DNA from: Nereocystis luetkeana
Lineage: Eukaryota; Sar; Phaeophyceae; Laminariales; Laminariaceae
Direction of reading: 5' to 3'
Length of the DNA: 64,000 nt
NCBI GenBank assembly: GCA_031213475.1
Contig: JARUPZ010000021.1
Span: 8,191,420-8,255,419, forward strand
Part shown: positions 1 to 12,400 of the stretch, piece after piece
How the letters are laid out: the number at the start of each line of letters is the position of its first letter
Numbering within the stretch: position 1 is the first letter of the stretch
Program-made: the position numbers and the translations under genes
Notes under the pieces: generated by a model
What the model was told of the DNA's origin: nothing
Seen by the model: the letters and a program-made list of their open reading frames with translations, nothing else
Database searches by the model: none

Positions 1-47
1 CGTCAGAAGCTGTTTGCATTTTTGTCTTGCACATCAGTTCTATTTTT

Positions 48-420
48 CTTGGAGCACCGATGATGTCGTTTGTGATTTACGTGTCACATGGTGTCTCGAA
101 ATGCTGACCCCCCTCTTCCTCCCCGATCCATCCCTCCCCTCCCCACCCCTTCCATCTCCACACGCAAACTCGTTTGTTTGTTTGGTATTTTCGTCGCGTA
201 CACTATTCCCCTTGGAGCACCCATGACGTCGTTTGCGAAAGAAACGCCAAAGTTCGTCTCGATATGCTGAATACCCCCCTCTTTTGCCACCCCTCCCCTC
301 CCCTTCCTCCTCTACTCGTGTTCTTTCATGTTATGCCGCCTGTGGAGTCAGCGCGAAATCTCCCTTGGAGCATCGATGGCGACATCGTTATCAAAAGACG
401 CGTCCATCGATGTCTCGATC
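48..420 (+). repeat. Triplicated 'cttggagca..ATG' start block
   Basis: Three imperfect copies of about 155 bp, with aligned ATGs at 60, 223 and 376. Each has CTTGGAGCA(C/T)C, then ATG, a TCGTT segment and GTCTCGA; copies 1 and 2 continue into a C-rich stretch. Only the third opens into a longer frame with a donor. It looks like a local duplication of a first exon and its leader. Confidence 0.6.
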
Positions 421-474
421 AGGACGGCCGGGCGGCGCACCCTCACCCGCCGCACGTTCAGGGAAAGCGTATGG
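376..474 (+). CDS. Channel gene exon 1 (candidate start exon)
   Basis: ATG at 376 opens 33 codons rich in Ser, Thr and Arg (MATSLSKDASIDVS...), ending in phase 0 at a canonical GTGAGT donor at 475. That phase fits exon 2. No domain is recognisable, and a cytosolic N-terminal tail is inferred. The preceding 360 bp hold two imperfect copies of the same 'cttggagcac..ATG' block whose frames stop after about 15 codons. The distance to exon 2 (6.9 kb) and the lack of homology make this start tentative; the true start may lie elsewhere in the intron or upstream of the window. Confidence 0.4.
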
Positions 475-3400
475 GTGAGTGTCAGATTTTCATATTTGAC
501 CTCCTAGCCGGGTTTATAGTCATACGACTACGTTCATGCATGATACCGAGTACACGCCCATCCCCCCCGCCGACCTGTCTCTGGAAGCGGCCACCCCGGA
601 AAACAAATCAACTCCATGTGCGAGTCCGCCTCATACCAGGTAGGCGGTTCTTAGAAGGGTATAGACCACGCTTCATGCGACTCACCGAACACCTCACGGC
701 GCTTGGTGTATGGTGCAAGCAATGCAGGCAGGCAGCGATTTGGGTATTTGGGCTGCGATTTCCAATTTTCAAGCCAAACACTTGCCACTGACTACTATCA
801 GGGTCATCATGCATTGCAACTCTCATACGACCCAGTATTGTTGAATCCGAGTCGTACCTTGGAGTGTTTGTTTTTTCAATATCCGCTATAAATAGATTAC
901 TTGACCCATAGGAGTGTGTATCTCGACTTTGCTTGAGGTATTTGTCAAAATCGTCATTGGAGCTCCTGTACGATAATCAATTTAAAATGGCCTCAGACAA
1001 CAAAAATAGATGCTATGCCCTTCGTAGTACGCCCCCCCCCGAACAGTCAAGATGGTAGATGGCTGTCACCAGCTTGTGCGCGTGCGACCGGGCGGCGTAT
1101 GTACTCTTCTGCTGCATTGTGCTGTGTGCTGATGATCAGCATTTCACTCGCAATGTGTTCGTGGGCCAAGGTCACTACTAGGCAGTGCACGTTTTGGGGA
1201 CACTATGCGGCGTCCACCGAATGCTTCAGGCAACTCGAAAAGAGTCCCTAGTCAATTATTTTGTTATAGTTACGCTTGCCATCCGACGATGTGTAGTGTT
1301 GCTCCGTTCCAAAAAAATAGACTGAGGAAAGTGAAGAACTCTCCGGGACAAAGCGCAGCACTAGCATACAACAAATCACAACCGATGTGACGCACATGAT
1401 AGTTCTTGGTGCCGTGCAATTGAAATCTCGCGCTCGCTCTGAAATATAGTATAAAAAGAGGTGGAATATCGCGCAGCAGGGTTATTTGAAATTGCTGTGC
1501 TCACAGCTTGTGTGCGTGGATATCTACACCATATGGCAGACGCTTCAGGCAACTCGAACGGAGTCCCCGTGTGCTTCAGCGCCGTCAAAATTACACCTGA
1601 AACAAACGGATAGAATTCCTCTTGCTACGAAAGAACTCGTCGCGCAGGACGATATTGGTGCGTACGTAACCGTCATCAACTGTATGTGCCGGTCAAAACC
1701 GTCAATTATTCGCCGGCGATTTTCGGGTTGGAAGGTGCGGGTTCCCGGCTCCACCCAGTTAGTTAGTAAGGCATGCCCTATATCTCGGACGGCGGTGAAA
1801 ATTAGCCTCTCGTTTCGTTCAAAAAATACTACGTTTGTTTATCGGCGTTTATAGATAGATGAGGTTTGCGCGAAAAAAATCGAGCTTACAGCCTTCTTGT
1901 TTTTATTTCATTACGTCTGGTACTTATATTTTTCTAGCGCACACTGTACGGGGGCGGTAGGGAGATATCGTAGCGGGTTTTTTCTGTCGGCGTTAGTACA
2001 TGAGGATTGAGGGGGGAAATATCTGTTTCACGGCGTTGTTTTTATTTTAGTATGCCTTTTTTTTTCGAGTGCATACTGCATGGGGGCGGTAGGAGGGTGT
2101 AACACGGCGGAGTGCTCCCTTCTCCGTTGTCCCCACGCCTTATGCGACGCCGAAGCCCCGAAAAAGCGTAGCTTTAGTATACTATTTTTTCAGCCGTATT
2201 CAGTGGTATGTGTCGCGTATATAGGTGTCCCGCAATGGGATACACCCTCACCCTTGCCCCTGCAGCTGCTGCGGTCTGTTGGGGGGGTTGGCTACGGTGT
2301 GAGCAGCGGTGTATAGCCGTTGATAAACAGCGTGAAACATATAAATATATATACAAGGGCTCCGCATGGGTGCCTGCCGGCGCCCATGCTCCGGATCGGG
2401 AAATATACCTCAGTGCCAAGTCGTGTGAGTATTTTGAAGCAAGTTGACATAAATGCACCATTCGATTTTATTACGAACAGGATCAGGGCAATGCCAAGTA
2501 GTGCCGGGAAAAGGCAATGCTGAGTGACAGTTCTCAGTTTTTGTATCTGTCTCACTCGAATGATAGACCAACTTTTTTATGCATTTTTTGCTGTCTTTTT
2601 CAGCCATCTACTCTGAAGCCCTAAAGTCAGAACCGTCTATCGTTATGAGCCAGGAAATCACCAATACTTTGGAGCTCAGTTGCTGCTGACGGGGGCAGAA
2701 ATCAGCTCAGTTCTGAGAGGTTTCTCAGCATTTCTCAGAACTGAAGTATCCAATACCCACGCCGATGTCACCCCTGTCTACGGCGAGCTGAACTTACTTC
2801 CAACGGCGCTTGTGCATATGAGATGGCCTCTCCCGCACATGAAAACGATAGCAGCAGCAGCACAGCATCCAAAATAGTAGCAACAACAGCAGCAGGAGTA
2901 GTAGCAGGCATCGCTACTGCTGTGGTCGGTTGCTCCAGCTGCTGCTGTGCAGATCCAGCCGCAGCCCCAGCAGCAGCACAACAGCAGCACGGTACGTACT
3001 GTATCGCAGCAGGCAACAACATGCAGTGTACGCCCAAAGTACTCCGATAACAGAACGCGTGCTGTACGCGCATTATCGTACTCAATCCTAAGAACAGGCA
3101 GTAACCGAGATACTGCGAGTAGAGCAGTATCGAACACCTGATACCTGATATCGATCGGCAATACAAAACAACCGCAAAGCACGACTGATATGGGCAGCCA
3201 ACAAGCAAGGCAAGACCGAGGGGGTCGATCAGGCCTATGGTGGCCCGCATAGCAAGGGAGTCGGGGAAAAGCGGTAGCATCAGCAAGGCCGTTTGATCAA
3301 ACCTCGGAGAGAAAATAGGCTAAGATCGAGTCTGTCACAATATAACAAGCTCTTCGACGAGCAACAGCAGCGAAACAAATCTCCAGGACCGAAGAAAATA

Positions 3401-6400
3401 AAACCTTTGTGCCTCCTCGCCCCATCGATCTTTTCGATCTCAAATCTAGATCTCGCACCCAAGAATACAGGACGTAGTCAATGCGTAGATCTCGCACACG
3501 AAAACGGGACTGTCAGCACGTACCAATAAAAAATCTTACGAACAAAGAATTAACTCTTTGATCGTTCAGATCCTGAGTACATGACTGCTGTTCACACGTG
3601 CCACCCTCGGACCTTTTAGAACAACAGCGAAACAAATATCCAAGAACGAAGAGAATATAACCTCCGTGTCTCCTCGCCCCGGCAAATATCCTTCGAGTTC
3701 GGGGACGCCGCTCTCGTCGGTGGCGCGAGACCCCGAGACGCGCGCACCGGAGAACACCCGACGGAGCCCGGCGAGCGCGACCGTCGAGGAAGGCGGTCGA
3801 AAGAGCGAGCACGAAGGCAGGAAAGCGAAGGCGTCTGGAGTCCCAGACTAAATTCAAGACGAAATCGGAAGCGAAGGCTTCGCTCTTAGGCGCCGGGAAG
3901 GATAATATATATATTTATATATGAACATCGGCGCCTTTCGCTTCCGAATCCGTGTTGAACTTAGGCTGGGATTCCAGACGCCTTCGCTTTCCTGGCTTCG
4001 AGCTTACTTTTTCGGCCGTTTTCGTCGAGGGTCGCAGCTCGCCGGGCTCCGATGGGTGTTCTCCCCCGCGCGCGTCTCGGAGTCTCGCGCCACCGACGAG
4101 CGCGGCGACCCCGAACTCGAAGGATATATGCTGCGAGGAGACACGAAGGTTCTATTTTCTTCGGTCCTGGAGATTTATTTCCTTGTTGTTGCTCCGCGAA
4201 GAGCTTCTTGTGACGGGCTTGATCTTAGCTTTCGCCGAGTTCGATCTCTCGGCCTTGCCAGTGCTATCGCTTACCACGAACTCCAGGAATATTTGCTGGG
4301 GCGAGGGGACACGGAGATTCTAGTTGTTGCTGTTGCTACGAATACTGCCGATGTTAATGGCAGTACCTTGCGGTAGTTCTATATCGCCGATCGATATCAG
4401 GTACCAGGTACCAGGTATTTGGTATGAGATGTTCAATACATTGCTCAAACTCGCAGCATCTCGGGGGATTCTTTGTTGCTACGCGCTGACAGTCCCGCCG
4501 TACTCGTATTGGAGATGTAAAGATACAATGGTCAATTTGTTTGGAAGAATTTGTATTGGTACACACACGTGGACAGTCGTGTATCCGGAATCTCAACGAT
4601 TGAGTGCTTAATTTTGTTCGGAGATTGGAGAAACTTGTTTTTGTTACGGGTACGCGTTGACAGTCCCGTACCGACCCGATGCATCGGAGGATATAACACG
4701 TACACGTGATCGTACATGCTCGGATTTTCTGCACTGCTGCAAGGTCTGATCTCTGGTGGCGCGTTGGGATACAAGTTCTATTAATAGGCATACCTATTGT
4801 AGGCTAATGCCCTTTTATCTCTGTTCTGAGAGGTTTCTCACATTTCTCAGAACTTAGATTACTTGGATTTTGTGTACTGTAGTACTGCATGCTGCCTTTT
4901 ATCTCCCCAGCTGCCAAGTACCCGATACCCACGCCAAAATATTTCACCTATCTACACGGCGAGCTGTACCTACTGCCAACGGCGCTTGTACATGAGAGAA
5001 TGCTCCTCCCTCGCATGAAAGCGATAGTAGCAACAACAGCACAATAGCAAGAACAGCAGCAGCACCAGCAGCAGAGTAGTATTACGGGGGACCATACCAG
5101 GTAGTTAGGCTCATTCTTATCGGAGAGCTTTTCCCCCAAATTTTCGACATTTTTTTCGCGCAACTTTTCAAACTTACATATTTTCCTGTTTTTGTTTTCC
5201 AAATATTGGAAAGTTAACGAACTTCATATTTTTGCTTCTGGAGAATTTCACGAATAGTGACAGAACGCCTCCGTATATCGATACATATCTTCAATTATTT
5301 CCAAACTTTGGAAATTTTGGAAAAAACGCTCTCCGATAAGAATGAGCCTTAATAGGACCTATGGTATACTACATAAAAACCTATTTTATTTGACCATTTT
5401 CACTAACCATATTTGGTCCTATTGGTCCCCCGTAGTATTAATAGTAAGAATGATTAAATCTATACTTCAGTAGGTTTTCATGTATACCATAGATCCTATT
5501 AAACTATTTTTATTTTATTTTTTTTGCTCATCCCATTCATTATCTTCGCCCATCTTCTTCTCTCTCTCCTTCCAACTCGTAACTCAGATCCGGGGTCACA
5601 TAGCAGGCTCTTCTCCCCCCTTCCCGCTACGGTGCGTGCCTTCATTTTTTATCGCGAGAAGATTTCAGCCTTTTCTTCCCTCGTCGACTCGCATCGAATT
5701 GTGCCTACCCACGCTGCAAGGCGCTCTCAACAATTGAGTCCTTTCTTATTTTAGCAAATAAAGTCAAAGTCCGACCCACCTGGGGCTCGAACCCGGTACC
5801 GGTCGCCCCGGTGGTTCAAGTGGTTAACCTCGAATTCTACTTGTTTGAGTCCTGGGGGGTATTAAACTATGGTCCCCCGTAATAACATTATTTGGTCCTA
5901 TCAGCTATGGTCCCCCGTAATATGCTACTATACAGCAACAACAGCAGTACAGCAGTAGTTCAGAGGCGTTCTACTGGACTTCGAATATGTACCAAGCCAA
6001 GACCACAAGCGCGCCCGATGAGCGTGTCTGACGTAACACGCAGCTTCCATTGTTGGTGAGTTTTTCAACCACTCAACCGGTCATACTCACAGCAGACGTT
6101 TTTCACTTTGAAGAAAAACATTATCAAGATGCCAGGTATCATATTCGCCTTACCATTTTCTGGTGAAAAACGCGCCAAGTTGTTTCGGCGAGCACTACAG
6201 GAGATACTCGAGGGTTCGAGACTGCTTGCTCCCACCGCGAGTATTCGTATATCGGGGTTCTGTGCTGCTGTGGGTACCGCTGCGTGTACTCAGTAGTTCG
6301 GGGGGATACTGCATGTTTTTGTCGATGCTGCTACTACTGAAGCTGCTGTTGTGCTGCTTGCTGCTGGTCTTGCGGCTGCGGCAACACAGCAGCAGCAACA

Positions 6401-9400
6401 ACCAACCACAGCAGCAGCGATGTCTGCTATTAGTACTACTACTCTGCTGCTGGTGCTGCTGGTGTTCTTGCTGTCGTGCTGCTGCTGTTGCTGCTATCAC
6501 TTTCATGCGAGAGAGGAGCCATCTCTCATGTACGAGCGCCGTTGGCAGTAGGTACAGACCGCCGTGTAGATAGGTGGAATACTTCGGCGTGGGTATCGGG
6601 TACTTGGCAGATGGGGAGATAAAAGGCAGCGTGCAGTACTACAGCAGCACACAAAATCCAACTAATCTAAGTTCCAAGAAATGTGAGAAACCTCTCAGAA
6701 CTGAGATAAAAAGGGCATTCACCAACAATAGGTATACCTAGGCCTTTTGGGCCTGGGAAAAGCTTCCTGGCGCCGCCTGATATTTGGCCTGCGTTCCAGC
6801 GTACCCACGAATGGCTCAAAAGCCCAAGGTACACCTGCTATCAGCTATTCAACTTTCGTATACATATGTTCCTCCGGCGGATGGGTAAAAATAACGCTTA
6901 AGCTCACCACAGCAGTTCCACGTTCATAGATTACGTGTCGTGTGTCAATTTAACCAATAGAAATATATCTGCAACTCATTCGGATCGATTTCGTTTCTTT
7001 CTATTCCGTTGTTGACGTCAATAATAAGCGGTCCGATAGCGTCGACTCAATCGGATCCGAATCACAGCCCTCCCGTCCAGTGCCGTTGCGCCCGCCTGAA
7101 ACTCCTTTATTTTGCCTTTAGTTCTGTTCTACCCATTTCTCTCTCTCCCGCGCCGTTCCTCTTTGCCCTGCCCCCCCCCTCTCCCCCCTCCTCCCTCTAT
7201 CTCTTCTTCCCTCACTTCCTCCACACCTCCCTTTCTCCCTCCCTTTCTTCCCTCTTCCCCTCTCTCTCTCACCCCCTTCTTCTGTCCGTCTGTCCATCCC
7301 TCGCCCCTTCACCCCCCCCCCCTCCCCCCCCCCCCTCCCCCACCTCCCTATAGCTGCGACAAGAGAAACTGAGCGTGCTACGGGAAATGATCGCTAACGC
7401 CACGACTGAAGAAATGGTTGAACGCCTACAAGACCTCGAACAGCCTAACAGCGACAGCAGCTCCCATGACCACGCCCCGGGAGGTGACAGCAGAGATCAA
7501 GGCATCCGGGCAGAACAGGCAGTAGTAGTGACCGTGCGGCGCGGCAGCAAAGACGCGTTGACGAAAGTTCTCGAGGCTAGGGATGTGCTCGACGGACGGT
7601 CGCTTCTTGAGTACGCCGCTGTGATGGGCAAGAGGGAGCACTTCCGCGTGCTCGCTCGATGGCTGAGGTGGAAGGTGAGAATGGGGGTTGGGGAAAGGGG
7701 GCCGGGAAGGAAGAGGGGGGGGGGGTAGGGGGAGGAGGAGGAGGGGGGAGGGGGTGTACTCGATATCATGTACCAGGTATGGCCGTAGGTATACGACCAT
7801 AGACCGTCACATCCCTACATTGCCGGGACGGGGGGGAGTGTACTCCTTATCATGCATTGCCGTAGCCGTTTGACCATAGACCCTCGCATCCCTACGTGCA
7901 ATGCCGGGACGGAGTACGTCAAGATTTAAGCGACCAGGCAAACATTACTTGCACCAAGTGCGTAACGCCGTGAGGTGTTGGACGAGTCTCATGAAGGGTG
8001 GGCTGCATCCTACTTAGAACCGTTTTGTAGGCGAGATTTCTTGCATGTAGATGACAGCGTCAATTAAAATGTGTATCTTCTAGTGTGGCCACTTCCAGAG
8101 ACAACAATCGTTTTACTATGTAACTGCCTCGTGGGTGCCTCACCATGTGCACACTACGTGATACGATCACCCCCCTTGTGCGGAGTTAAGGTTCTCCACC
8201 TCGCACAAAAACGATATAACTCGACCGCCGGCCGTGACGACCGCTGAAAAAATAAAACGGTGCCCTGGTTGTCTAGCTCATGCAATGCGAGGCGCTTTTA
8301 AAGAGTCGTCGCCAACTGACGTCAACCCAACCTGTAGTTTGTACCAGGTATACAGTTAGGAGGGGTGGGGTACTCGTTGGATGTTCGCCATAGTGTTTCG
8401 ACCGCTGGCCACGCATCCCGTTCGAGACGGATCACCGTTCTTACTCCCGATAGAAACACCTCCTACCTTTGGACGCTCATACCTGGTATCCTTTTGTTTC
8501 CATTGTATCACGAGCTCGTTCCAGCGACAGGCGGGAGATTTCGGTTTCGAAAGTTAGCCCCATGGTTTTTGAGAGTCGACCCACAAAAATTGGCACGATT
8601 GTTTTTCGTGGCAGTGTGAAAAAAGTGAGGCATGGGCTTCTTAGTTTGTTTATGTTTTTTTCGTTCTCAAGGCTCAATTTTACGAATTTTCGGGATTCTT
8701 TGGCAATTTGACCTTACCTGACCCACGAAAGAAATCAAAACAGAAAGGATGGGCCTCATGTTTTTCGTAGTATCATGAAAAACAACCATGCCAAATTTTG
8801 GTTTCAAATCTCAAGAACCATGACGCAAAAATATATTCCCAGGAGGGTAACGTCTCCCCCCAAGGTCCCAAATTTGCTCAATACATTGTTCTAGCACTTC
8901 GGCAATCGTTTCTTATCACGGCCTTGCAGGCTCGAAGAAGCAAAAAAGTGGCATGGTCGTCTATTCCGTGTTGATTCAATCATGTCAAGATGGTCTGGTG
9001 TCGAGTTTCTTGATGTGTTGACCGATGCGAAGTATATGGCTTGAAAACGTATTTCACTGAGCATACCTCTAAAAAGGTATTCCCTACCAGGTGCCTCGTA
9101 CGAAATAGCGCCTTCCCAATAACGATGAAAGTATGCATATACCCCATACCTCTCGACCTACCACTCGCCCGCGAAAAAATAATCTTCACCGATGTGTCCC
9201 CCTTGTAGATATGTTCAGTATAGAAAAAAACTTCGACGTATGTATGCCATATTTGATCGCCCGAAGGTGGAACGTGGAGCTTTTGGCTGGAACCTGGGCT
9301 TCTTGCTGGAACCTACTCGTACATAGAAAACGCTTCATTAGTTTTTGTTTTTTTTTGGGGGGGGGGGATAAGTGCGCGCGATAGCTTGTCTCACAATGTC

Positions 9401-12400
9401 TCGTTTTTTGTATTTTCAAAATCCTTCTCACGCCCAATCAACCATTCGATGGATCCCACAGCTCGGGGTCGGTGGGCTCGTGAAGCAGCTGCGGGAACCC
9501 GGTGTCAATGGGGCGCCCCTGCTTTTCCAAGCGGCGACAAACAGCAGATGTTTTCACGCTGTCAAGAAGGTGAGGGCGTTGCGTTACGCGCGCGCGGGCG
9601 ATCGACGCCTCCAACCACCGCACGTATCGCGATCCAGATCGTCTGAACCCTACCACTCTCTCCCTAAAATATGGAGACCGTGTGTTCTATTATTAATAAT
9701 AATAGTATCATATAATCCAAACGGTACCTATTTTTGTGGACGGAAGGGTAATACGATACGTGCACAGTTAGTAGATCATCTACAGCTGTAGATCCTACAC
9801 GATCTGTGCACAGCAGATCATCTACCGTATAAGTAGGCCTTATTTCTGCCGTTTCGAGAGGTTGTGCAGTGTCTGCATTTATAGCACGAACCCAACCCCG
9901 AAACATGTGGGCTGGATCAAGCAAACCGTGCGCTCCCCACCCGGTAACACGAGCTGCATACGTACAGCGCGCTGATCAGGCAGGACAGTATCTACCCTGG
10001 AGGGTCTGCTGCAGATCATATTGGTAAGTAGGGCATTCCCCGGGAACAATCCCGCGGACCGTGGAATCGCGATGAATCAACCACAACAGATTGCCGAATG
10101 AGGAGAAACCAACGACAAAGCACCATAAGAAAGACAAAAAATCACGGCGAATCGAATGACGGTGCTGTTGTTGTTGTTTTTTCGAAGTAGGAAGCGCGGT
10201 ATGACGACGGGAGATAAACTTCGTCCACCATATCCCCCAATTTAAGGAACTTTTATGTGAATTATGATTATGCAAACGCTTCTCATATTTTACAGACGTA
10301 TGTGGTATCCAAGTTCCGTTTGGAGGGCTCAGGACCTGGTGGGATCAGGTCGGCGTTGTATCAGAGTGCCAAGCGGAGGCAGGGGACACGTGTGGTTCTC
10401 CAAAGAAAACTTGTACGGTACAACGTTCAAATACTTTATCGTTTGGTCCCAGGCCTACCGTGCCGTACAGAGCAGACGGGTGATGAAGAGGACACACCTC
10501 CTCGCACATACTTCGAAGCTTTTTTTCTGCACGACGGGGATGGTGCAAATGCCGAGTGATGGTGTGTCTATGGAAATATCCCGAAGGCGTCTTTCCTAGG
10601 CCAACTAACTTTTTTGCTGCGTGTGCTCCTTCGACTCTGAAGTTTTGACGGGGGGGGGTGTTAGCTTGCATGTTTCGTGACCACTTTCGTAAGAGCTACT
10701 ACTTCGCGATGTTTGGATGCTTGCACGCCGTCCAGAGGGTGGGCCATTGCGTTGTACGCGATCGACCCGACCGCTGTTGCTGTTGCTGTTGTTGTCATCA
10801 TGCCTGTCACGCGACAATGCGCATCGTGAGCTTCAACATTGTTCACTCACGAACATTCCAGAAAAAAAGACGAGAACCACGAGAGACAAAAAAATGCAAA
10901 TCTGTGCACTTATCCACGAGCAACGCTAACGCCCCGAAATACCCCCACCCCCTCCCTCCCCCCCTTGTGTGACCGCGATCCCAATGTGAGCTGGTTTTGG
11001 AGACCATGTAAGGCGCACGCGAACGCGAACACGGCTGAAATCCAGCCGAGTGAGCTCGAGATATTTCCGAAAGATTCCGTCGTTATTTGCGGTTGGATAG
11101 TATGCAATAAATAGGTGGGATATTGGTTGGTGACATCAGTTCGTCAATGACTTGAGCTATCGATAGTACGTTCAATACAATATTTCGGTAGACGATCCGT
11201 CGCAGGACAGTTTTTACGTCCAGGGTTGTAAACCGAAAACGAAAAATAGCTTGGTCGGTTTTTCGGTTTTTCACCGAAAATGTCGGTCGTTCTTGTCAAG
11301 CAAACCGGAACCGAAAAAAAACAAGGAAACACCGAGGAAAGGTCGAAAGTGTTGGTCGGTTTCAGTATTTTTCGGCAAACAAACAAACAAAAACAAAATG
11401 TCGGTTTTCCGTTGCGAAAGACCGACAACAAAAGATCGAACAAACCGGATTTCGGTTTTCGGTTCACAACCCTGTTTTCGTCAGGTTCTCATCCCGCACG
11501 TATCCGCGAGCAAACGCCAACGCTCCTGACCACATCCCGCCCCTTGACCGGCGGAACCACCGCCAGCTACTTCCAAAAACGTCGGGCGCACGCTATTACT
11601 GACGAACCTCGGCGATATCAAGACAAGTCGACAACATACTGTTTTCCGTTAGCACGGAGCTCATACAACATACAGTTGGACCTTTTAGGCGTTAATTTTT
11701 CATCCCCCTAACCGCCCCCCTTATACCGTTCGATCGGTTGACCCAAACGCCAGCTACTTCTGGAGACCTTGGGCGCACGAGGACTCACTCAACAAATCAA
11801 GGCCACCGACAAACAGGGGAAAACCTTGCTGATGTACGCCGCGCGGCACGCCGACGCGGTCGTGTTCCTCCGGAGCCACGAGCTGGCGGATGCCCTCCTG
11901 AGCAAGGAAGACACCTTCCATCTCTGCCTGGCTAGGGACGACGAGGGCAGGACATTGCTGCACCACGCGGCAGAGGCCCGGAGCGACCAGATGCTCCGCA
12001 AGGTGGGGTGTTTTTCGTAACCTGTTTTTAGGAAAACGTGATATCGCTCTGTCCGGTAATTTAATACCCGTTTTTTTAGCCAGGTTTGAGTTCAAACAGT
12101 GATTATTTTCCTGGCCGGAATGCAACCACTCCGCACGGGAATATCATACTCGTTTTATAGGCATGTCAGAGGGTCCGAGCGGGGGTTATGTTCCCCGCCG
12201 GAATGCTACTACGAGTACCCTGGCCGGCGATGTTGTGGTACTGCTTGTCCTGACCTTGATCTTAACCGTGATATAGTACTCGATTTATGTTATTTTTAGA
12301 CTCTGAACGGGTATCGTATTTCCGGCCAGAGCGGCGCCGCTCCCGGCATGAATGTAATACCCGTTCGATATCCGTATTACAGTCCAAAGAGGGGGTTTCA

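Larger units (their letters stand above)
4785..6740. mobile_element. Long terminal-inverted-repeat element with CAG-rich arms
   Basis: Ends read TAGG(C/T)ATACCTATTGT inward on both sides. Arms of about 300 bp (4785-5085 and 6740-6430) are mirror images: AATGCCCTTTT.ATCTC, TTCTGAGAGGTTTCTCACAT, GCCAAGTACCCGATACCCAC, then a CAG-rich inner part. The interior holds nested MITEs and a SINE and no transposase, so it is non-autonomous. Foldback-type mobile element by inference. Confidence 0.75.
475..7353 (+). other. Intron 1: repeat-filled, no exon seen
   Basis: Repeats listed separately occupy 515-745, 1840-2100 and 2650-6740. The rest (745-1840, 2100-2650, 6745-7110) shows no exon-like frame. A partial duplication is visible: TTCAGGCAACTCGAA occurs at about 1226 and 1544 in similar surroundings. 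The last 230 bp before exon 2 are almost pure pyrimidine. Confidence 0.45.

Noticed and set aside
174..791. 205-codon frame overlapping candidate exon 1
   Set aside because: A different frame from exon 1, spanning the triplicated leader and a 500-bp family fragment, with no domain.
2768..3286. Minus-strand frame of 172 codons rich in Cys, Leu and Ala
   Set aside because: It runs through CAG-repeat DNA of the foldback family in which all frames stay open; no gene evidence.
5700..5870. Functional tRNA gene
   Set aside because: A and B boxes are visible, but no cloverleaf closes and the sequence shares a longer body with other copies, so it is a SINE.
10257..10599. Frames of about 100 codons in intron 3
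   Set aside because: No ankyrin-like pattern and no donor/acceptor pair with matching phase; exons 3 and 4 already join in phase 0.
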